A stretch of 64,000 nt of DNA from Rhizobium sp. NFR07 (GCF_900111905.1 NZ_FOKM01000004.1:372001-436000); one strand, 5' to 3'; positions 8,644 through 18,032 are shown, numbered from the stretch's first letter. The notes: generated from the letters alone by a model not told the origin. A program made the numbers and translations.

Positions 8644-9522
8644 ATGAACGCTCTCGCTCAGTTTTCCACGCCCGCCACCGACGTGACGCCGGAAGGCTCC
8701 GATTACGAAACCGTACGCCGGGTGATCGAGATGATCACACTCGACTATCGCGACCAGCCGTCGCTGGAGGCGATCGCTGCCGAGATCGGCCAGTCGCCGA
8801 CGCAGCTGCAGAAGCTGTTCACCCGCTGGGCGGGCCTGTCGCCGAAAGCTTTCCTGCAGGCGGTGACGATCGATCATGCCAAGCGGTTGCTCGGGCAGGA
8901 AGGCCTGCCGCTGCTCGAAACCTCCTATGAGGTTGGGCTGTCCGGCCCGGGGCGTCTGCATGATCTCTTCGTCACCCACGAGGCGATGTCGCCGGGCGAA
9001 TGGAAGGCGAAGGGCGGCGGGCTGACGATCCGCTATGGTTTCCACCGCTCACCCTTTGGGATTGCGCTCGTGATGGCGACCGATCGCGGGCTCGCGGGTC
9101 TTGCCTTCGCGGATGAGGCGGGCGAGGCAGATGCGCTTGAAGACATGACGCGACGCTGGCCGAATGCGACCTATGTGGAAGACCGGGAGGCGACACTGCC
9201 CTATGTCGGCCGGGTCTTCGATCGGTCGAAATGGCAGTGCGACCGCCCGCTGCGCGTCGTGTTGATCGGCACGGATTTCCAGGTGAAGGTCTGGCAGAGC
9301 CTGTTGAAGATCCCCTATGGCAAGGCCGTCACCTATTCCCACGTCGCCAACGATATCGGCCAGCCGACCGCAAGTCGGGCGGTCGGGGCGGCTGTCGGCG
9401 CCAACCCGATCTCCTTCGTCGTTCCCTGCCACCGGGCCGTTGCCAAGAATGGCGCATTGACCGGCTATCACTGGGGGCTGACCCGCAAGCGCGCGATGCT
9501 GGGCTGGGAGACGGGCGGCTGA
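8644..9522 (+). CDS. Ada-like AraC-type regulator fused to O6-methylguanine-DNA methyltransferase
   Basis: A 292-residue protein with an AraC helix-turn-helix (about 20-110: LEAIAAEIGQSPTQLQKLFT) joined to a C-terminal alkyltransferase with the active-site motif VVPCHRAV and the RAVGAAVGANP helix. It should remove methyl groups from O6-methylguanine and may regulate repair genes. The zinc-binding N-terminal Ada domain that senses methylphosphotriesters is absent. AAGGAG at 8631-8636 sets the start at 8644 rather than the in-frame ATG at 8623. It lies by nth and DUF2244, forming a small repair group. Confidence 0.9.
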   Translation: MNALAQFSTPATDVTPEGSDYETVRRVIEMITLDYRDQPSLEAIAAEIGQSPTQLQKLFTRWAGLSPKAFLQAVTIDHAKRLLGQEGLPLLETSYEVGLSGPGRLHDLFVTHEAMSPGEWKAKGGGLTIRYGFHRSPFGIALVMATDRGLAGLAFADEAGEADALEDMTRRWPNATYVEDREATLPYVGRVFDRSKWQCDRPLRVVLIGTDFQVKVWQSLLKIPYGKAVTYSHVANDIGQPTASRAVGAAVGANPISFVVPCHRAVAKNGALTGYHWGLTRKRAMLGWETGG

Positions 9523-9640
9523 CGCCCGATCTGCCGGAGCAGAACAGCGCATTCTTTCCCATTCAGGTGCGTGTCAGCTTGAAAAGCGATCCGTGAACTG
9601 AGGCAGGCGTGACCTGTCTGGTTTTTTCGGGCGGATCGAC

Positions 9641-10264
9641 ATGCTGACAATCACGCGAATGAAGAAGTGGTTTCGTAACGGCGCAGCCGCCATTGGTCTC
9701 GGTGTGCTCACGGTCGGAGCCTATCTCGGCTTCCTGCAGCTTTCCGGCAATTTTCACACAGTAATCCCCGGAGAGCTTTATCGCTCGGCGCAGCCGACGG
9801 CCGGGCAGATCGAGGACTATGCCCGCCGTTACGGCATCCAGACGATCGTCAACCTGAGGGGCGCCTCGGACGATGCGAGCTGGTACGCGGATGAGGTCGC
9901 GACGGCCAGGCGGCTCGGCATCAATCACATGGATTTCCGCATGCTCGCTTCCAGGCAACTGACGGCGCAGGAGGCCGAGGCGCTCGTTGCGATGCTGCGG
10001 GATGCGCCGAAGCCGATTCTCATCCATTGCCGTGGCGGGGCCGACCGCACTGGCCTTGCTTCGGTGCTCTACAGCCAGCGCATCGCCGGTATTCCGACGA
10101 GTAAGGCCGAGCAGCAGCTGTCGCTCTATTTCGGCCATGTCGGAGTGCCGATGCTTTCGGCCGCATACGCCATGGACCTGACCTGGGAAATGCTGGAACG
10201 GCACTACGGGCTGGAGCAGGCCCGAGGTGATCTCAAACAGGCACAACCGGCCGTCGAGGGCTAG
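9641..10264 (+). CDS. Membrane-anchored dual-specificity/tyrosine phosphatase
   Basis: A 207-residue protein with one N-terminal membrane segment (about 12-35) and a DSP/PTP domain. The signature loop is HCRGGADRTGLAS (C-x5-R), and the upstream Asp region and the opening YRSAQPT match the Siw14/DSP-like bacterial group. The catalytic domain probably faces the periplasm. Its substrate (protein, inositol phosphate or other) is unknown. The gene overlaps the convergent SorC-type regulator by four bases. Confidence 0.82.
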   Translation: MLTITRMKKWFRNGAAAIGLGVLTVGAYLGFLQLSGNFHTVIPGELYRSAQPTAGQIEDYARRYGIQTIVNLRGASDDASWYADEVATARRLGINHMDFRMLASRQLTAQEAEALVAMLRDAPKPILIHCRGGADRTGLASVLYSQRIAGIPTSKAEQQLSLYFGHVGVPMLSAAYAMDLTWEMLERHYGLEQARGDLKQAQPAVEG

Positions 10265-11244
10265 GCGCCCTCGGCAAGCCGCAGCAATTCCTTTGCCGCC
10301 GTCTCGTCGGTGATCAGCGTGTTGCAGCCGATGCGGCGGATGGTGGCGCGGATGGCGGTGGCGCGGTGAGCTCCGCCTGACGAAAGCACGATGTGCTTTG
10401 CCTTCTTCAGCGTATCGAGATCGACCGACATGACGCGGTCATTGAGGGCCGTGTCGACGGAACGGCCTGCCTCGTCCAGGAAGTTGAACATCGTATCGCA
10501 GACGCAGCCCGAGGCGATCAGCCGCTCCAGTTCCGTCTTCGAGATGAAACCCTCCGACAGCGACGTCGAGTGCGGTCCGATGTCGCCGCAGCTGACGACC
10601 GCGAGGTCCAGGTTTTCGGCGAGATCATAGATCGTGTTCAGGCCGCATTTGTCGATCAGCGCCCGCTTGGTGGCGACGGTATCGACAAGCAGCGGTGCGA
10701 GGAACATGAAACATTCGGCGCCGAGCTGACCGGCGAAGCGCCAGGTGAAGTCGATCGGATTGGTCTGGTGGACGGCCACGATGCCGCCGAGCAGCGAGAC
10801 GACCTTGCAGTTTTCCCGGCGCGGCGGGCGGAAGCTCGCAAGCGACGCCGTCATGGTGCGGCCCCATCCTACGCCGATCGTCATTTCGTCCTGGATGACA
10901 TCGGAGAGGAACCGGCCGAGTGCCAGGCCGACGGCACCCGCCAGCGCATCGGCACTGCCGTCGCGCGGGGCGGGCACGACCACGGCCTCGTCCAGCCCAT
11001 AGGCCTTTTCCAGCCCGATCGCCAGTTCGACGCAGGCGTCGACACCTTCGGAGATCCAGATCTGCACCTCGGAGCGTTTCATCGCCTCGTCGAGCATGCG
11101 GATGACCGTCGAGCGACTGACGCCGAGTTTTTCGGCGACATCCTTTTGCGTCAGGCCCTGATTGTAATACAGCCAGGCGGCGCGCAGCCGGATCGAGGCC
11201 GCGTCTGAATAGCTTATATGGGTTTCGCGTCTCAGTCTCGCCAA
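10261..11244 (-). CDS. SorC-family sugar-binding transcriptional regulator
   Basis: A 327-residue regulator with an N-terminal helix-turn-helix (AAWLYYNQGLTQKDVAEKLG, then VSRSTVIRMLDEA) and the SorC sugar-binding domain behind it, including GVGWGRTM and the late LSSGGAHRATAIRA block. These proteins bind phosphorylated sugars. It is divergent from transaldolase, whose promoter carries a perfect 18-bp palindrome, so control of tal is likely but inferred. Confidence 0.88.
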   Translation of the reverse strand: MARLRRETHISYSDAASIRLRAAWLYYNQGLTQKDVAEKLGVSRSTVIRMLDEAMKRSEVQIWISEGVDACVELAIGLEKAYGLDEAVVVPAPRDGSADALAGAVGLALGRFLSDVIQDEMTIGVGWGRTMTASLASFRPPRRENCKVVSLLGGIVAVHQTNPIDFTWRFAGQLGAECFMFLAPLLVDTVATKRALIDKCGLNTIYDLAENLDLAVVSCGDIGPHSTSLSEGFISKTELERLIASGCVCDTMFNFLDEAGRSVDTALNDRVMSVDLDTLKKAKHIVLSSGGAHRATAIRATIRRIGCNTLITDETAAKELLRLAEGA

Positions 11245-11344
11245 CGGCCCTCATCCTCCCGGCGGCTAAAACATCCAATCTTCCGACCGCCTGCCATGAT
11301 ATTGTCGCGGTTGAAACATATGTCAATTCCGAAGGACAAATGTC

Positions 11345-11384
11345 TTGACTTCTTTACCATCCAGGGATGTTATCTAGATAACAT
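11345..11384 (+). promoter_or_regulatory. Transaldolase promoter with overlapping palindromic operator
   Basis: TTGACT (11345-11350) and TGTTAT (11368-11373) are 17 bases apart and form a good sigma70-type promoter. The -10 hexamer lies inside the perfect 18-bp palindrome ATGTTATCTAGATAACAT (11367-11384). A repressor bound there would block RNA polymerase. The divergent SorC-type protein is the obvious candidate. Confidence 0.7.
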
Positions 11385-11443
11385 GCCAGAGGAGCAAAAT
11401 CGGCGCCGGGGGCGTTGATCAGCAAATAGCGAGGAACATTCGG

Positions 11444-12409
11444 ATGACGTCGAAACTAGAGCAACTTCGTTCCATGACCACTGTCGTCGCCGATACCGGC
11501 GATATCGAAGCGGTGGCTCGTCTGAAGCCGGTCGATTGCACGACCAACCCGTCCATCGTCCTGAAGGCCCTCGGTACCGACGCTTTTGCCGACAAGGTGA
11601 AGGAAGCAATCGCCTGGGGCCGCAAGCAGGGTGGCCAGGACGACGCTGTCGTCGCTGCCGTTGCCGACCGTATGGCGATCGACGTGGGTGCTGCGCTTTC
11701 CGCGCTGGTTCCGGGCCGCGTCTCGACCGAGGTCGACGCCGACCTTTCCTTCGATACGGAAGCCTCCATCGCCAAGGCCCGCCAGATCATCGCCGCCTAC
11801 AAGGAGCGTGGCATCGAGCGTGACCGCATCCTGATCAAGCTTGCCTCCACCTGGGAAGGCATCAAGGCAGCCGAAGTGCTGCAGGCCGAAGGCGTCGACT
11901 GCAACCTGACGCTGCTGTTCAGCCACGCCCAGGCCGTCGCCTGCGCCGATGCCAAGGCATTCCTGATCTCGCCCTTCGTCGGCCGCATCCTCGACTGGTA
12001 CAAGAAGTCGACCGGCCAGGACTACACGGCCGAGACCGATCCGGGCGTCGTATCGGTCCGCGCGATCTACAATTACTACAAGGCCAACGGTATCAACACG
12101 ATCGTCATGGGTGCCTCGTTCCGCAATATCGGCGAGATCGAAGCCCTTGCCGGTTGCGACCGCCTGACGATCGCGCCGAACCTGCTCGACGAGCTGGACA
12201 AGGCAGACGGCAAGCTGGAGCGCAAGCTTTCGCCGGAGAAGTTCGAGGCTGCCGCCCCGATCAAGATGGACGAAAAGACCTTCCGCTGGATGCTGAACGA
12301 AGACCAGATGGCAACCGAGAAGTTGTCGGACGGCATCCGTGCATTCGCCAAGGACCTGGCGACGCTGCGCGCTAACGTCAAGAAGGAACTGCAGCTCGCT
12401 GCCGCGTAA
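11444..12409 (+). CDS. tal: Transaldolase (TalB type)
   Basis: Pentose-phosphate enzyme moving a dihydroxyacetone unit between sugar phosphates, 321 residues, the usual TalB length. Motifs seen: the opening [28 protein letters not shown], the Schiff-base Lys in [16 protein letters not shown], and [24 protein letters not shown] before ATG 11444 is a good ribosome site. It stands alone with its own promoter and terminator. It could serve xylose use encoded further along the window. Confidence 0.97.
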   Translation: MTSKLEQLRSMTTVVADTGDIEAVARLKPVDCTTNPSIVLKALGTDAFADKVKEAIAWGRKQGGQDDAVVAAVADRMAIDVGAALSALVPGRVSTEVDADLSFDTEASIAKARQIIAAYKERGIERDRILIKLASTWEGIKAAEVLQAEGVDCNLTLLFSHAQAVACADAKAFLISPFVGRILDWYKKSTGQDYTAETDPGVVSVRAIYNYYKANGINTIVMGASFRNIGEIEALAGCDRLTIAPNLLDELDKADGKLERKLSPEKFEAAAPIKMDEKTFRWMLNEDQMATEKLSDGIRAFAKDLATLRANVKKELQLAAA

Positions 12410-12434
12410 CTTCGCGCTTCATTGCTTAGGAAGG

Positions 12435-12458
12435 GCCCGCCATCGGCGGGCTTTTCTT
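12435..12458 (+). terminator. Intrinsic terminator after tal
   Basis: GCCCGCC (12435-12441) pairs with GGCGGGC (12445-12451) around an ATC loop, followed by TTTTCTTT. Confidence 0.9.
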
Positions 12459-12590
12459 TGCCTATTCATTTAAGAGAATTAGGCCTTGCTAAATCTATTA
12501 GTGATTGAGTTTAGCGGATTTCTTATTTAACTAAAACTTTAACATGACTGGATAATCTTCGCGCTAATCATTTCAGAGCTGGAGATTACT

Positions 12591-14306
12591 ATGGTCGGCA
12601 TTCCCTTCGGCCACATTCAGTCCAATGCTTCGCTGGTCGAAGCGTTGAATCGTTCGCAAGCCATTATCGAATTCAATCTCGACGGCACGATCCTCACGGC
12701 CAACGAAAACTTCTGCAAGACGGTCGGCTATTCGCTCTCCGAAATCGTCGGCAAGCATCACTGCATCTTCGTCGACCCGGCAGAAGCCGCGTCGCGGGAC
12801 TATGCGGATTTCTGGGCACGGCTCGCCAAGGGCACGTTCGACCAGGGCAAGTACAAGCGCTTCGGCAAAGGTGGCCGCGAGGTCTGGATCGAGGCGAGTT
12901 ACAACCCGCTCATGCGTCGCGGTAAGCCCTACAAGGTGGTCAAGCTTGCAACCGATATTACCGAGGCGCGCAAGGTGGCGCTGGAAAACCGCGGCAAGCT
13001 GGACGCGCTGTCGCGAGCCCAGGCGGTGATCGAGTTCACGCCCAACGGCGAGATCATCACCGCCAACGAGAATTTCCTGGCCGGGCTCGGCTATTCGCTC
13101 GGTGAGATCGTCGGCAAGCATCATGCGATGTTCTGCGAGCCGGACTATGCGCGCTCGGCCGAATACCGGCAGTTCTGGGCCGATCTGTCCGCTGGTCAAT
13201 TTTCAGCGGGGCAATATACCCGCATCACCAAGAGCGGTGCGCCGATCTATATCCAGGCCTCCTACAATCCGATCATCGATGACAGCGGCAAGGTGTTCAA
13301 GGTCGTGAAATTCGCGACCGACGTTTCGGACCGCGTCAAGGTTGTCAACGAGCTTGGTGCCGGCCTCGGGCGGCTTGCCCAGTGCAATATCCGCCAGACG
13401 ATCGATACTCCGTTCGGAGCGGAGTTCGAGCCGCTGCGGCGGGATTTCAACGCGTCGATCGGCGCTTTCCAGGAGACGCTGGTCGGCGTCCTGCAGCAGA
13501 CCACCGTGCTGAACGGTTCCAGCCAGGAAATGCACGAGGCGGCCGATCAGATGTCGGTCCGCACCAAGGAGCAGGCTGCCTCTTTGGAAGAAACGTCGGC
13601 GGCGCTGGAAGAGGTGACGTCGACCGTTCAGGCATCGACGGCCAATACGGAAGAGACGCGCAAGCTGGTGAAGAACGCGCTGGAGGCGGCGACCAACTCA
13701 TCCTCCGTCGTGCGCGAGACGATTACCGCGATGAAGCGCATCGAGGGAGCTTCGACGGAGATCACCAAGATCATCGGCGTGATTGACGAGATCGCTTTCC
13801 AGACCAATCTTTTGGCGCTGAATGCCGGCGTCGAGGCTGCCCGCGCCGGCGAGGCAGGCAAGGGCTTTGCGGTCGTCGCGCAGGAAGTGCGCGAGCTTGC
13901 CCAGCGCTCGGCCAATGCGGCAAAGGAAATCAAGGCGCTGATCGACAATTCGGGCCGCGAGGTGACGGAAGGCGTGCGTCTCGTCGACGAGACGGGCGCG
14001 GCGCTGCACGAGATCGAAGCTTTCGTCGCCTCGATCGACCAGAATGTCCAGTCGCTGGCAACGGCGGCGCAGGAACAGTCGGTCGGCCTGTCGGAAATCA
14101 ACAACACGGTGGCACAGCTCGACCGGATGACGCAGCAGAACGCGGCCATGGTGGAGAACACGACCCAGGTCAGCCAGGCGTTGGCGAGCGGGGCGGCGCG
14201 GCTTGCCGAACTGGTGCAGCAGTTCAAGCTGAACCGGCGCACACAGATCCGCGAGCCGGAAGTTCCCGCAGCAGGTGGTCACTCCGCACCGAGACGGGCG
14301 GCCTGA
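12591..14306 (+). CDS. Soluble PAS-PAS methyl-accepting chemotaxis protein
   Basis: A 571-residue chemoreceptor without membrane segments. Two near-identical PAS domains (about 10-125 and 130-250, each with GYSLxEIVGKHH and ending in KLATDIT or KFATDVS) are followed by the MCP signalling domain, whose hairpin tip is EIAFQTNLLALNAGVEAARAGEAGKGFAVVAQEVR with the flanking methylation helices. This layout resembles cytoplasmic energy or redox receptors such as AerC/IcpB; the PAS cofactor is not known. No C-terminal CheR-tether pentapeptide is seen. It has its own upstream region; no che genes lie nearby. Confidence 0.93.
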   Translation: MVGIPFGHIQSNASLVEALNRSQAIIEFNLDGTILTANENFCKTVGYSLSEIVGKHHCIFVDPAEAASRDYADFWARLAKGTFDQGKYKRFGKGGREVWIEASYNPLMRRGKPYKVVKLATDITEARKVALENRGKLDALSRAQAVIEFTPNGEIITANENFLAGLGYSLGEIVGKHHAMFCEPDYARSAEYRQFWADLSAGQFSAGQYTRITKSGAPIYIQASYNPIIDDSGKVFKVVKFATDVSDRVKVVNELGAGLGRLAQCNIRQTIDTPFGAEFEPLRRDFNASIGAFQETLVGVLQQTTVLNGSSQEMHEAADQMSVRTKEQAASLEETSAALEEVTSTVQASTANTEETRKLVKNALEAATNSSSVVRETITAMKRIEGASTEITKIIGVIDEIAFQTNLLALNAGVEAARAGEAGKGFAVVAQEVRELAQRSANAAKEIKALIDNSGREVTEGVRLVDETGAALHEIEAFVASIDQNVQSLATAAQEQSVGLSEINNTVAQLDRMTQQNAAMVENTTQVSQALASGAARLAELVQQFKLNRRTQIREPEVPAAGGHSAPRRAA

Positions 14307-14424
14307 TCCCTCGCGATCAGCGTCTGCCCGCCGGCGCCGACATAATCTGAAACAAAGCTGAAAACACCGGTGCAAAACCCGCGCGTAGTTTCGATCCGAT
14401 CAAGACGGATTGGAGACAGAGACA

Positions 14425-14667
14425 ATGGACGCTTTTCACACCTATGCCGGCATGCTCAACGCGGTTGCCATGGCGCTGCTGCTGGTGATTATCGCAGGCT
14501 TCTACCTGAGCCTGACGATGGAGGCTTTCCGGGGCGCAAGCGACAGTCGCGCGTCCACCGGCGGGCTGCGTCGTGGTGGTGCCGGCACCGACTGCCGATC
14601 GGATGAGGACGACGTCAGGCCGACGGCAAGGCGGGGCCGCCGGAACCGGGCCTTATCAGTAGCGTGA
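14425..14667 (+). CDS. Possible small membrane protein
   Basis: An 80-residue frame begins at ATG 14425, seven bases after GGAGA. Residues about 10-33 form one hydrophobic helix (LNAVAMALLLVIIAGFYLSL); the tail is Arg/Gly-rich and polar. No family was recognised. It follows the chemoreceptor on the same strand after 118 bases. Ribosome site and helix support it, but the low-quality tail makes it uncertain where the true end of conserved sequence lies. Confidence 0.4.
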   Translation: MDAFHTYAGMLNAVAMALLLVIIAGFYLSLTMEAFRGASDSRASTGGLRRGGAGTDCRSDEDDVRPTARRGRRNRALSVA

Positions 14668-14690
14668 CGGTCATCGTGCCGGCCTTCGGA

Positions 14691-15434
14691 TCAGGGCTTC
14701 CAGCCGAGATTGGTGCTGATCGCGCGGGTCGTGTCGAGAAGCGCCGGAAGGTGCTCCTGCAGGTCCTCGATGTTCACCCGTGACCTGAACGAGGTGATCG
14801 AGACTGCACCCACCGCCGCGTTGGCATGGTCACGCACCGGTGCCGCGATACAGTTGGACAGGGAATCGTATTCCCCGTCGTCGAAGGCCCAGCCGCGCGC
14901 CCTGACGTCGTCGAGCACCCGCTCATAAGCGTCGATATCGGTGATGGTGCGATCGGTGTAGCGCTCGAAGCTCGCGCGCTGCAGAATCGGGGTTCTTTCG
15001 GCATCCGGCAGGAAGGCCAAAATCGCCTTGGCAACGCCGGCCGTATTGACCACCACATCGCCGCCGATGATCGTGTTCAGCACGATCGATTCCTTCGGCT
15101 CGACCTTGTCGACATAGGTGATCCGGTCGCGATTGGGCACGGCGAACTGGATCGTCAGGCGAAGGTCGCCGCCAAGGGCTGCAAGATGCGGATGGGCGAT
15201 GGAACGCAGGTCGAAGTGTTCCATGGCCGAACGTGCGAGTGCGGCCAGCCGGAAGCCGGTGCCGAAGACGCCCGGCGACGTCTGCCGGACGAAGCCGGCA
15301 TCCTGCAGCGTCAGAAGTGTTCTCAGTATGGTGGTGCGATGAACACCAAGAACGGCGGCAATATCTGCCGCCGTACGCGGGCTTGCACTGCAGAGTTCGA
15401 GAATTTCGATGGCGCGTGAAACAGTGGTGCTCAT
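14691..15434 (-). CDS. IclR-family transcriptional regulator
   Basis: A 247-residue regulator: N-terminal winged helix (AIEILELCSASPRTAADIAAVLGVHRTTILRTLLTL-type pattern, residues 8-45) and a C-terminal IclR effector domain with the LRLTIQFAVPN and GAVSITSF blocks. It is the last gene of an MFS-SDR-RbsD/FucU-IclR run and starts 20 bases after the third gene. It probably regulates this operon through the TGTGCA boxes before the MFS gene. Confidence 0.9.
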   Translation of the reverse strand: MSTTVSRAIEILELCSASPRTAADIAAVLGVHRTTILRTLLTLQDAGFVRQTSPGVFGTGFRLAALARSAMEHFDLRSIAHPHLAALGGDLRLTIQFAVPNRDRITYVDKVEPKESIVLNTIIGGDVVVNTAGVAKAILAFLPDAERTPILQRASFERYTDRTITDIDAYERVLDDVRARGWAFDDGEYDSLSNCIAAPVRDHANAAVGAVSITSFRSRVNIEDLQEHLPALLDTTRAISTNLGWKP

Positions 15435-15454
15435 ACGCCTTCTTTAGCTTCTCT

Positions 15455-15874
15455 TCAGGGACGCGTCACCCCGACGCGCAGGATGGCATTGGCAAATCTG
15501 CGCGTGTCCCCGGTGACGATGCAGAGCGCCACGTCGGCGGAGCGCGTGAGCGCCACGAAGGCGGCACGGTCCACGGCGGAGCGCTCGATACCTTCCGGCA
15601 GGAGCGAGGCGACTTCGTCAGCGACGGCACAGAGCGATGGTTCGCTCGGGCTCATCGCCGTCACCGCCTCGATCGCGATGGTGCGGGAGATCAGATCCAC
15701 GACTTCCGGCACCAGCGGCGTTTCCGGCCGCAGTGCCGCGTGAACCACGGTTGCTCCCTTCGCGATATTGGTTGCCGCCGCGAAATGGGCATCCGCGACG
15801 ACGATGAGTGACTTGTGTCCCGCCGATGCCAGCGCGGACAGGACCTGGGGGTGGATGATGGGAACGCGCAACAT
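15455..15874 (-). CDS. RbsD/FucU-like sugar pyranase/mutarotase
   Basis: A 139-residue protein matching the RbsD/FucU fold: IIHPQVLSALASAGH at the start, VVADAHFAAATN, and RRFANAILRVGV near the end. Family members interconvert sugar ring forms or anomers (ribose, fucose). The usual GHGDE segment reads GHKSL, so two acidic or polar positions near the catalytic His are changed. It overlaps the SDR stop by one base (TGATG), showing tight coupling. The sugar is not known. Confidence 0.75.
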   Translation of the reverse strand: MLRVPIIHPQVLSALASAGHKSLIVVADAHFAAATNIAKGATVVHAALRPETPLVPEVVDLISRTIAIEAVTAMSPSEPSLCAVADEVASLLPEGIERSAVDRAAFVALTRSADVALCIVTGDTRRFANAILRVGVTRP

Positions 15875-16638
15875 CAGCTGAAATGCTGTCCGCCATTGAT
15901 GTCGATCACCACACCGGTGATGAAGGACGCACCGGGGGAGGCGAGCCAGGTCACGGAGGAGGCGACATCGGCCGGATTACCCGCCCGGCCGAGCGGGATG
16001 GTGGCGATCGTCTGCTGCTTGGATTGTTCCGTGGTGAACGTGTCGTGGAAGGGCGTCGCCTCGATGAAGCCCGGTGCCACGGCATTGACCGTGATGCGCC
16101 GGTCGGCGACCTCCTTCGACAGTCCACGGGTGAAGCCGAACAGGGCAGCTTTTGCGGTGGCATAGGCCGTCGCGCCGGCGTGACCGCCGGAGCGGCCGGC
16201 AAGCGAGGCGACGATGACGATGCGCCCGTCATCGGACAGGATCGGAAGTATGCGCTTGGTGACGAGGAAGACACTATCGACATTGAGTGTCTGGACCCTG
16301 CGGAACAGGTCGTAGGGCATGTCCTCGATCTTGGAGCGCTCGATCAGGCCGCCGGCATTGTGGACCAATATGTCCACCTTGCCGACCTGTCGCTCGACTT
16401 CCGCGCCGAACTTTTCCACTTCCGCCTCGAGTGTCAGGTCAACGGGAAGGGCGATCGCGTCCCGGCCATCGGCGGATCGGAGGCGGTCAAGCGCCTCGCT
16501 GGAGGGCTCGTGGCTGCGATAGGTGACGATCACCCGCGCGCCGCGCGATGCGAGGCTCTCGGCAATGCCCGCGCCGATGCCGACGCCTCCGCCCGTGACG
16601 ATCGCAACCTTGCCCGTCAAATCCTGATCCGACATCAA
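15874..16638 (-). CDS. Short-chain dehydrogenase/reductase
   Basis: A 254-residue classical SDR. The cofactor loop is TGGGVGIGAGIAESL, NAGG follows, and the catalytic Ser (VIVASLAGRS) and YATAK provide the triad. Arg and Tyr after the second strand (VTYRSHE) hint at NADP preference. It sits between the MFS transporter (overlap four bases, ATGA) and the RbsD/FucU gene (overlap one base). Probably it oxidises the sugar or sugar acid brought in by that transporter. Confidence 0.88.
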   Translation of the reverse strand: MMSDQDLTGKVAIVTGGGVGIGAGIAESLASRGARVIVTYRSHEPSSEALDRLRSADGRDAIALPVDLTLEAEVEKFGAEVERQVGKVDILVHNAGGLIERSKIEDMPYDLFRRVQTLNVDSVFLVTKRILPILSDDGRIVIVASLAGRSGGHAGATAYATAKAALFGFTRGLSKEVADRRITVNAVAPGFIEATPFHDTFTTEQSKQQTIATIPLGRAGNPADVASSVTWLASPGASFITGVVIDINGGQHFS

Positions 16639-17981
16639 ATCATTTCCTTTCGCTTTTCTGCAGTTCTTACGAGAGAGGTGTTTCCCTCCGGGCGGCGGCC
16701 GGCATAGACGAAGGTGACGAACGCGGTGATCGCGAGCGACGCCGAGAGGAAAATCAGCCCGGCCTTGGTCGAGCCGGTCGTGTCCGTCAGCCAGCCGACC
16801 ACGAAGGGCGACACGAAGCCGCCGACATTGCCGATGGCATTGACGAGGCCGATGCCTGCCGCGGCGGCTGCGCCCTTGAACAGGCTTGCCGGCATGGAGA
16901 GCATCGGGCCGATCGCGGTGAAGATGCCGACTGCTGCGAGCGACAGCAGGGCAAGCGCGAGCACCGGATTGATGGTGAGCGTATAGCCGGCGCCGAGCAG
17001 GCCGATCGCGGCGAGTGCGAGGCTGACCGCCACATGGGCTGCGCGCTTGCCGGTGCGGTCGGCCCTACGGCTCCACCAGATGATGAAGCAGCTCGCGACC
17101 AGATAGGGGACGGCGACGATCAGGCCACGATGGAAGTCGCTGAAATGGCCCATCTCGTCGACGATGGTGGGCAACCAGAAGCCGAGCCCGTAGATGCCGA
17201 GCACCATGCCGAAATTGAGGAACGAGTAGGCGAGCGCCGCCGGGTCCTTCAAGGTGCTGAGGAAGGAATGCTCCCGGTTGCTGGTGATGACCGTGTCGTC
17301 ATGATCGATGGCTGTCTGCAGGACCTGCTTTTCCTCTGCCGTCAGCCACTTCGCTTCCGACGGACGGTCGGTCAGCAGGAAGGGCGTCAGGACGCCGAGA
17401 ATGACTGCCGGCAGGCCCTCGATCAGATAGAGCCACTGCCAACCGTCCAAGCCGCCGATGCCGTGCATTTCGAGAATGAGACCGCTCAGCGGGGCGCCGA
17501 GCATATTGGCCACCGGCTGCGACAGGACGAAGATGCCGAGCATAGCGGCGCGCTGCCGGGCCGGGAACCAGAGGGTGAAATAGAAGACGACGGCCGGGAA
17601 GAAGCCTGCCTCGGCAAAGCCGAGCAGGAAGCGGACCGTATAGAACGACGCCGTTCCCGTGACGAAGGCCATGCCCATGGCGAGCAGGCCCCATGGGATC
17701 AGGATGCGGGCGATCCAGCGCCGCGCGCCGAAGCGATACATGCCGGCATTGCTGGGTATCTCGAACAGGGTGTAGCCGATGAAGAAGAGACCGGCACCGA
17801 GCCCGAAGACCTGGGCTGAGAAGCCTAGATCGGCGCTCATCTGGTCCTTGGCGAAGGCGACATTGTTCCGGTCGAGATAGGCGATGAAATAGAGAAGGAC
17901 GATGAGCGGCAATATCCGCCAGCGAACCTTCGAGAGCGCCTGCTCCAGAACGAGCGCGCTGTTTTGAACCTGCTGCAACAT
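16635..17981 (-). CDS. MFS transporter, anion:cation symporter type
   Basis: A 448-residue, 12-helix major facilitator of the ACS class (hexuronate/galactonate/phthalate-type). The opening LPLIVLLYFIAYLDRNNVAFAK with YLDR is typical, as are SNAGMYRFGARRWIARI and GFAEAGFFPAVVFYFTLWFP. GGGGAGG is three bases before ATG 17981; an in-frame GTG at 17996 is less likely. First gene of the operon; a sugar acid or organic anion is the expected cargo. Confidence 0.9.
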   Translation of the reverse strand: MLQQVQNSALVLEQALSKVRWRILPLIVLLYFIAYLDRNNVAFAKDQMSADLGFSAQVFGLGAGLFFIGYTLFEIPSNAGMYRFGARRWIARILIPWGLLAMGMAFVTGTASFYTVRFLLGFAEAGFFPAVVFYFTLWFPARQRAAMLGIFVLSQPVANMLGAPLSGLILEMHGIGGLDGWQWLYLIEGLPAVILGVLTPFLLTDRPSEAKWLTAEEKQVLQTAIDHDDTVITSNREHSFLSTLKDPAALAYSFLNFGMVLGIYGLGFWLPTIVDEMGHFSDFHRGLIVAVPYLVASCFIIWWSRRADRTGKRAAHVAVSLALAAIGLLGAGYTLTINPVLALALLSLAAVGIFTAIGPMLSMPASLFKGAAAAAGIGLVNAIGNVGGFVSPFVVGWLTDTTGSTKAGLIFLSASLAITAFVTFVYAGRRPEGNTSLVRTAEKRKEMI

Positions 17982-18032
17982 GAACCTCCCCTTCACTGCA
18001 TGCGAATACCGCCATTAAAGTAAGTCGCAATA

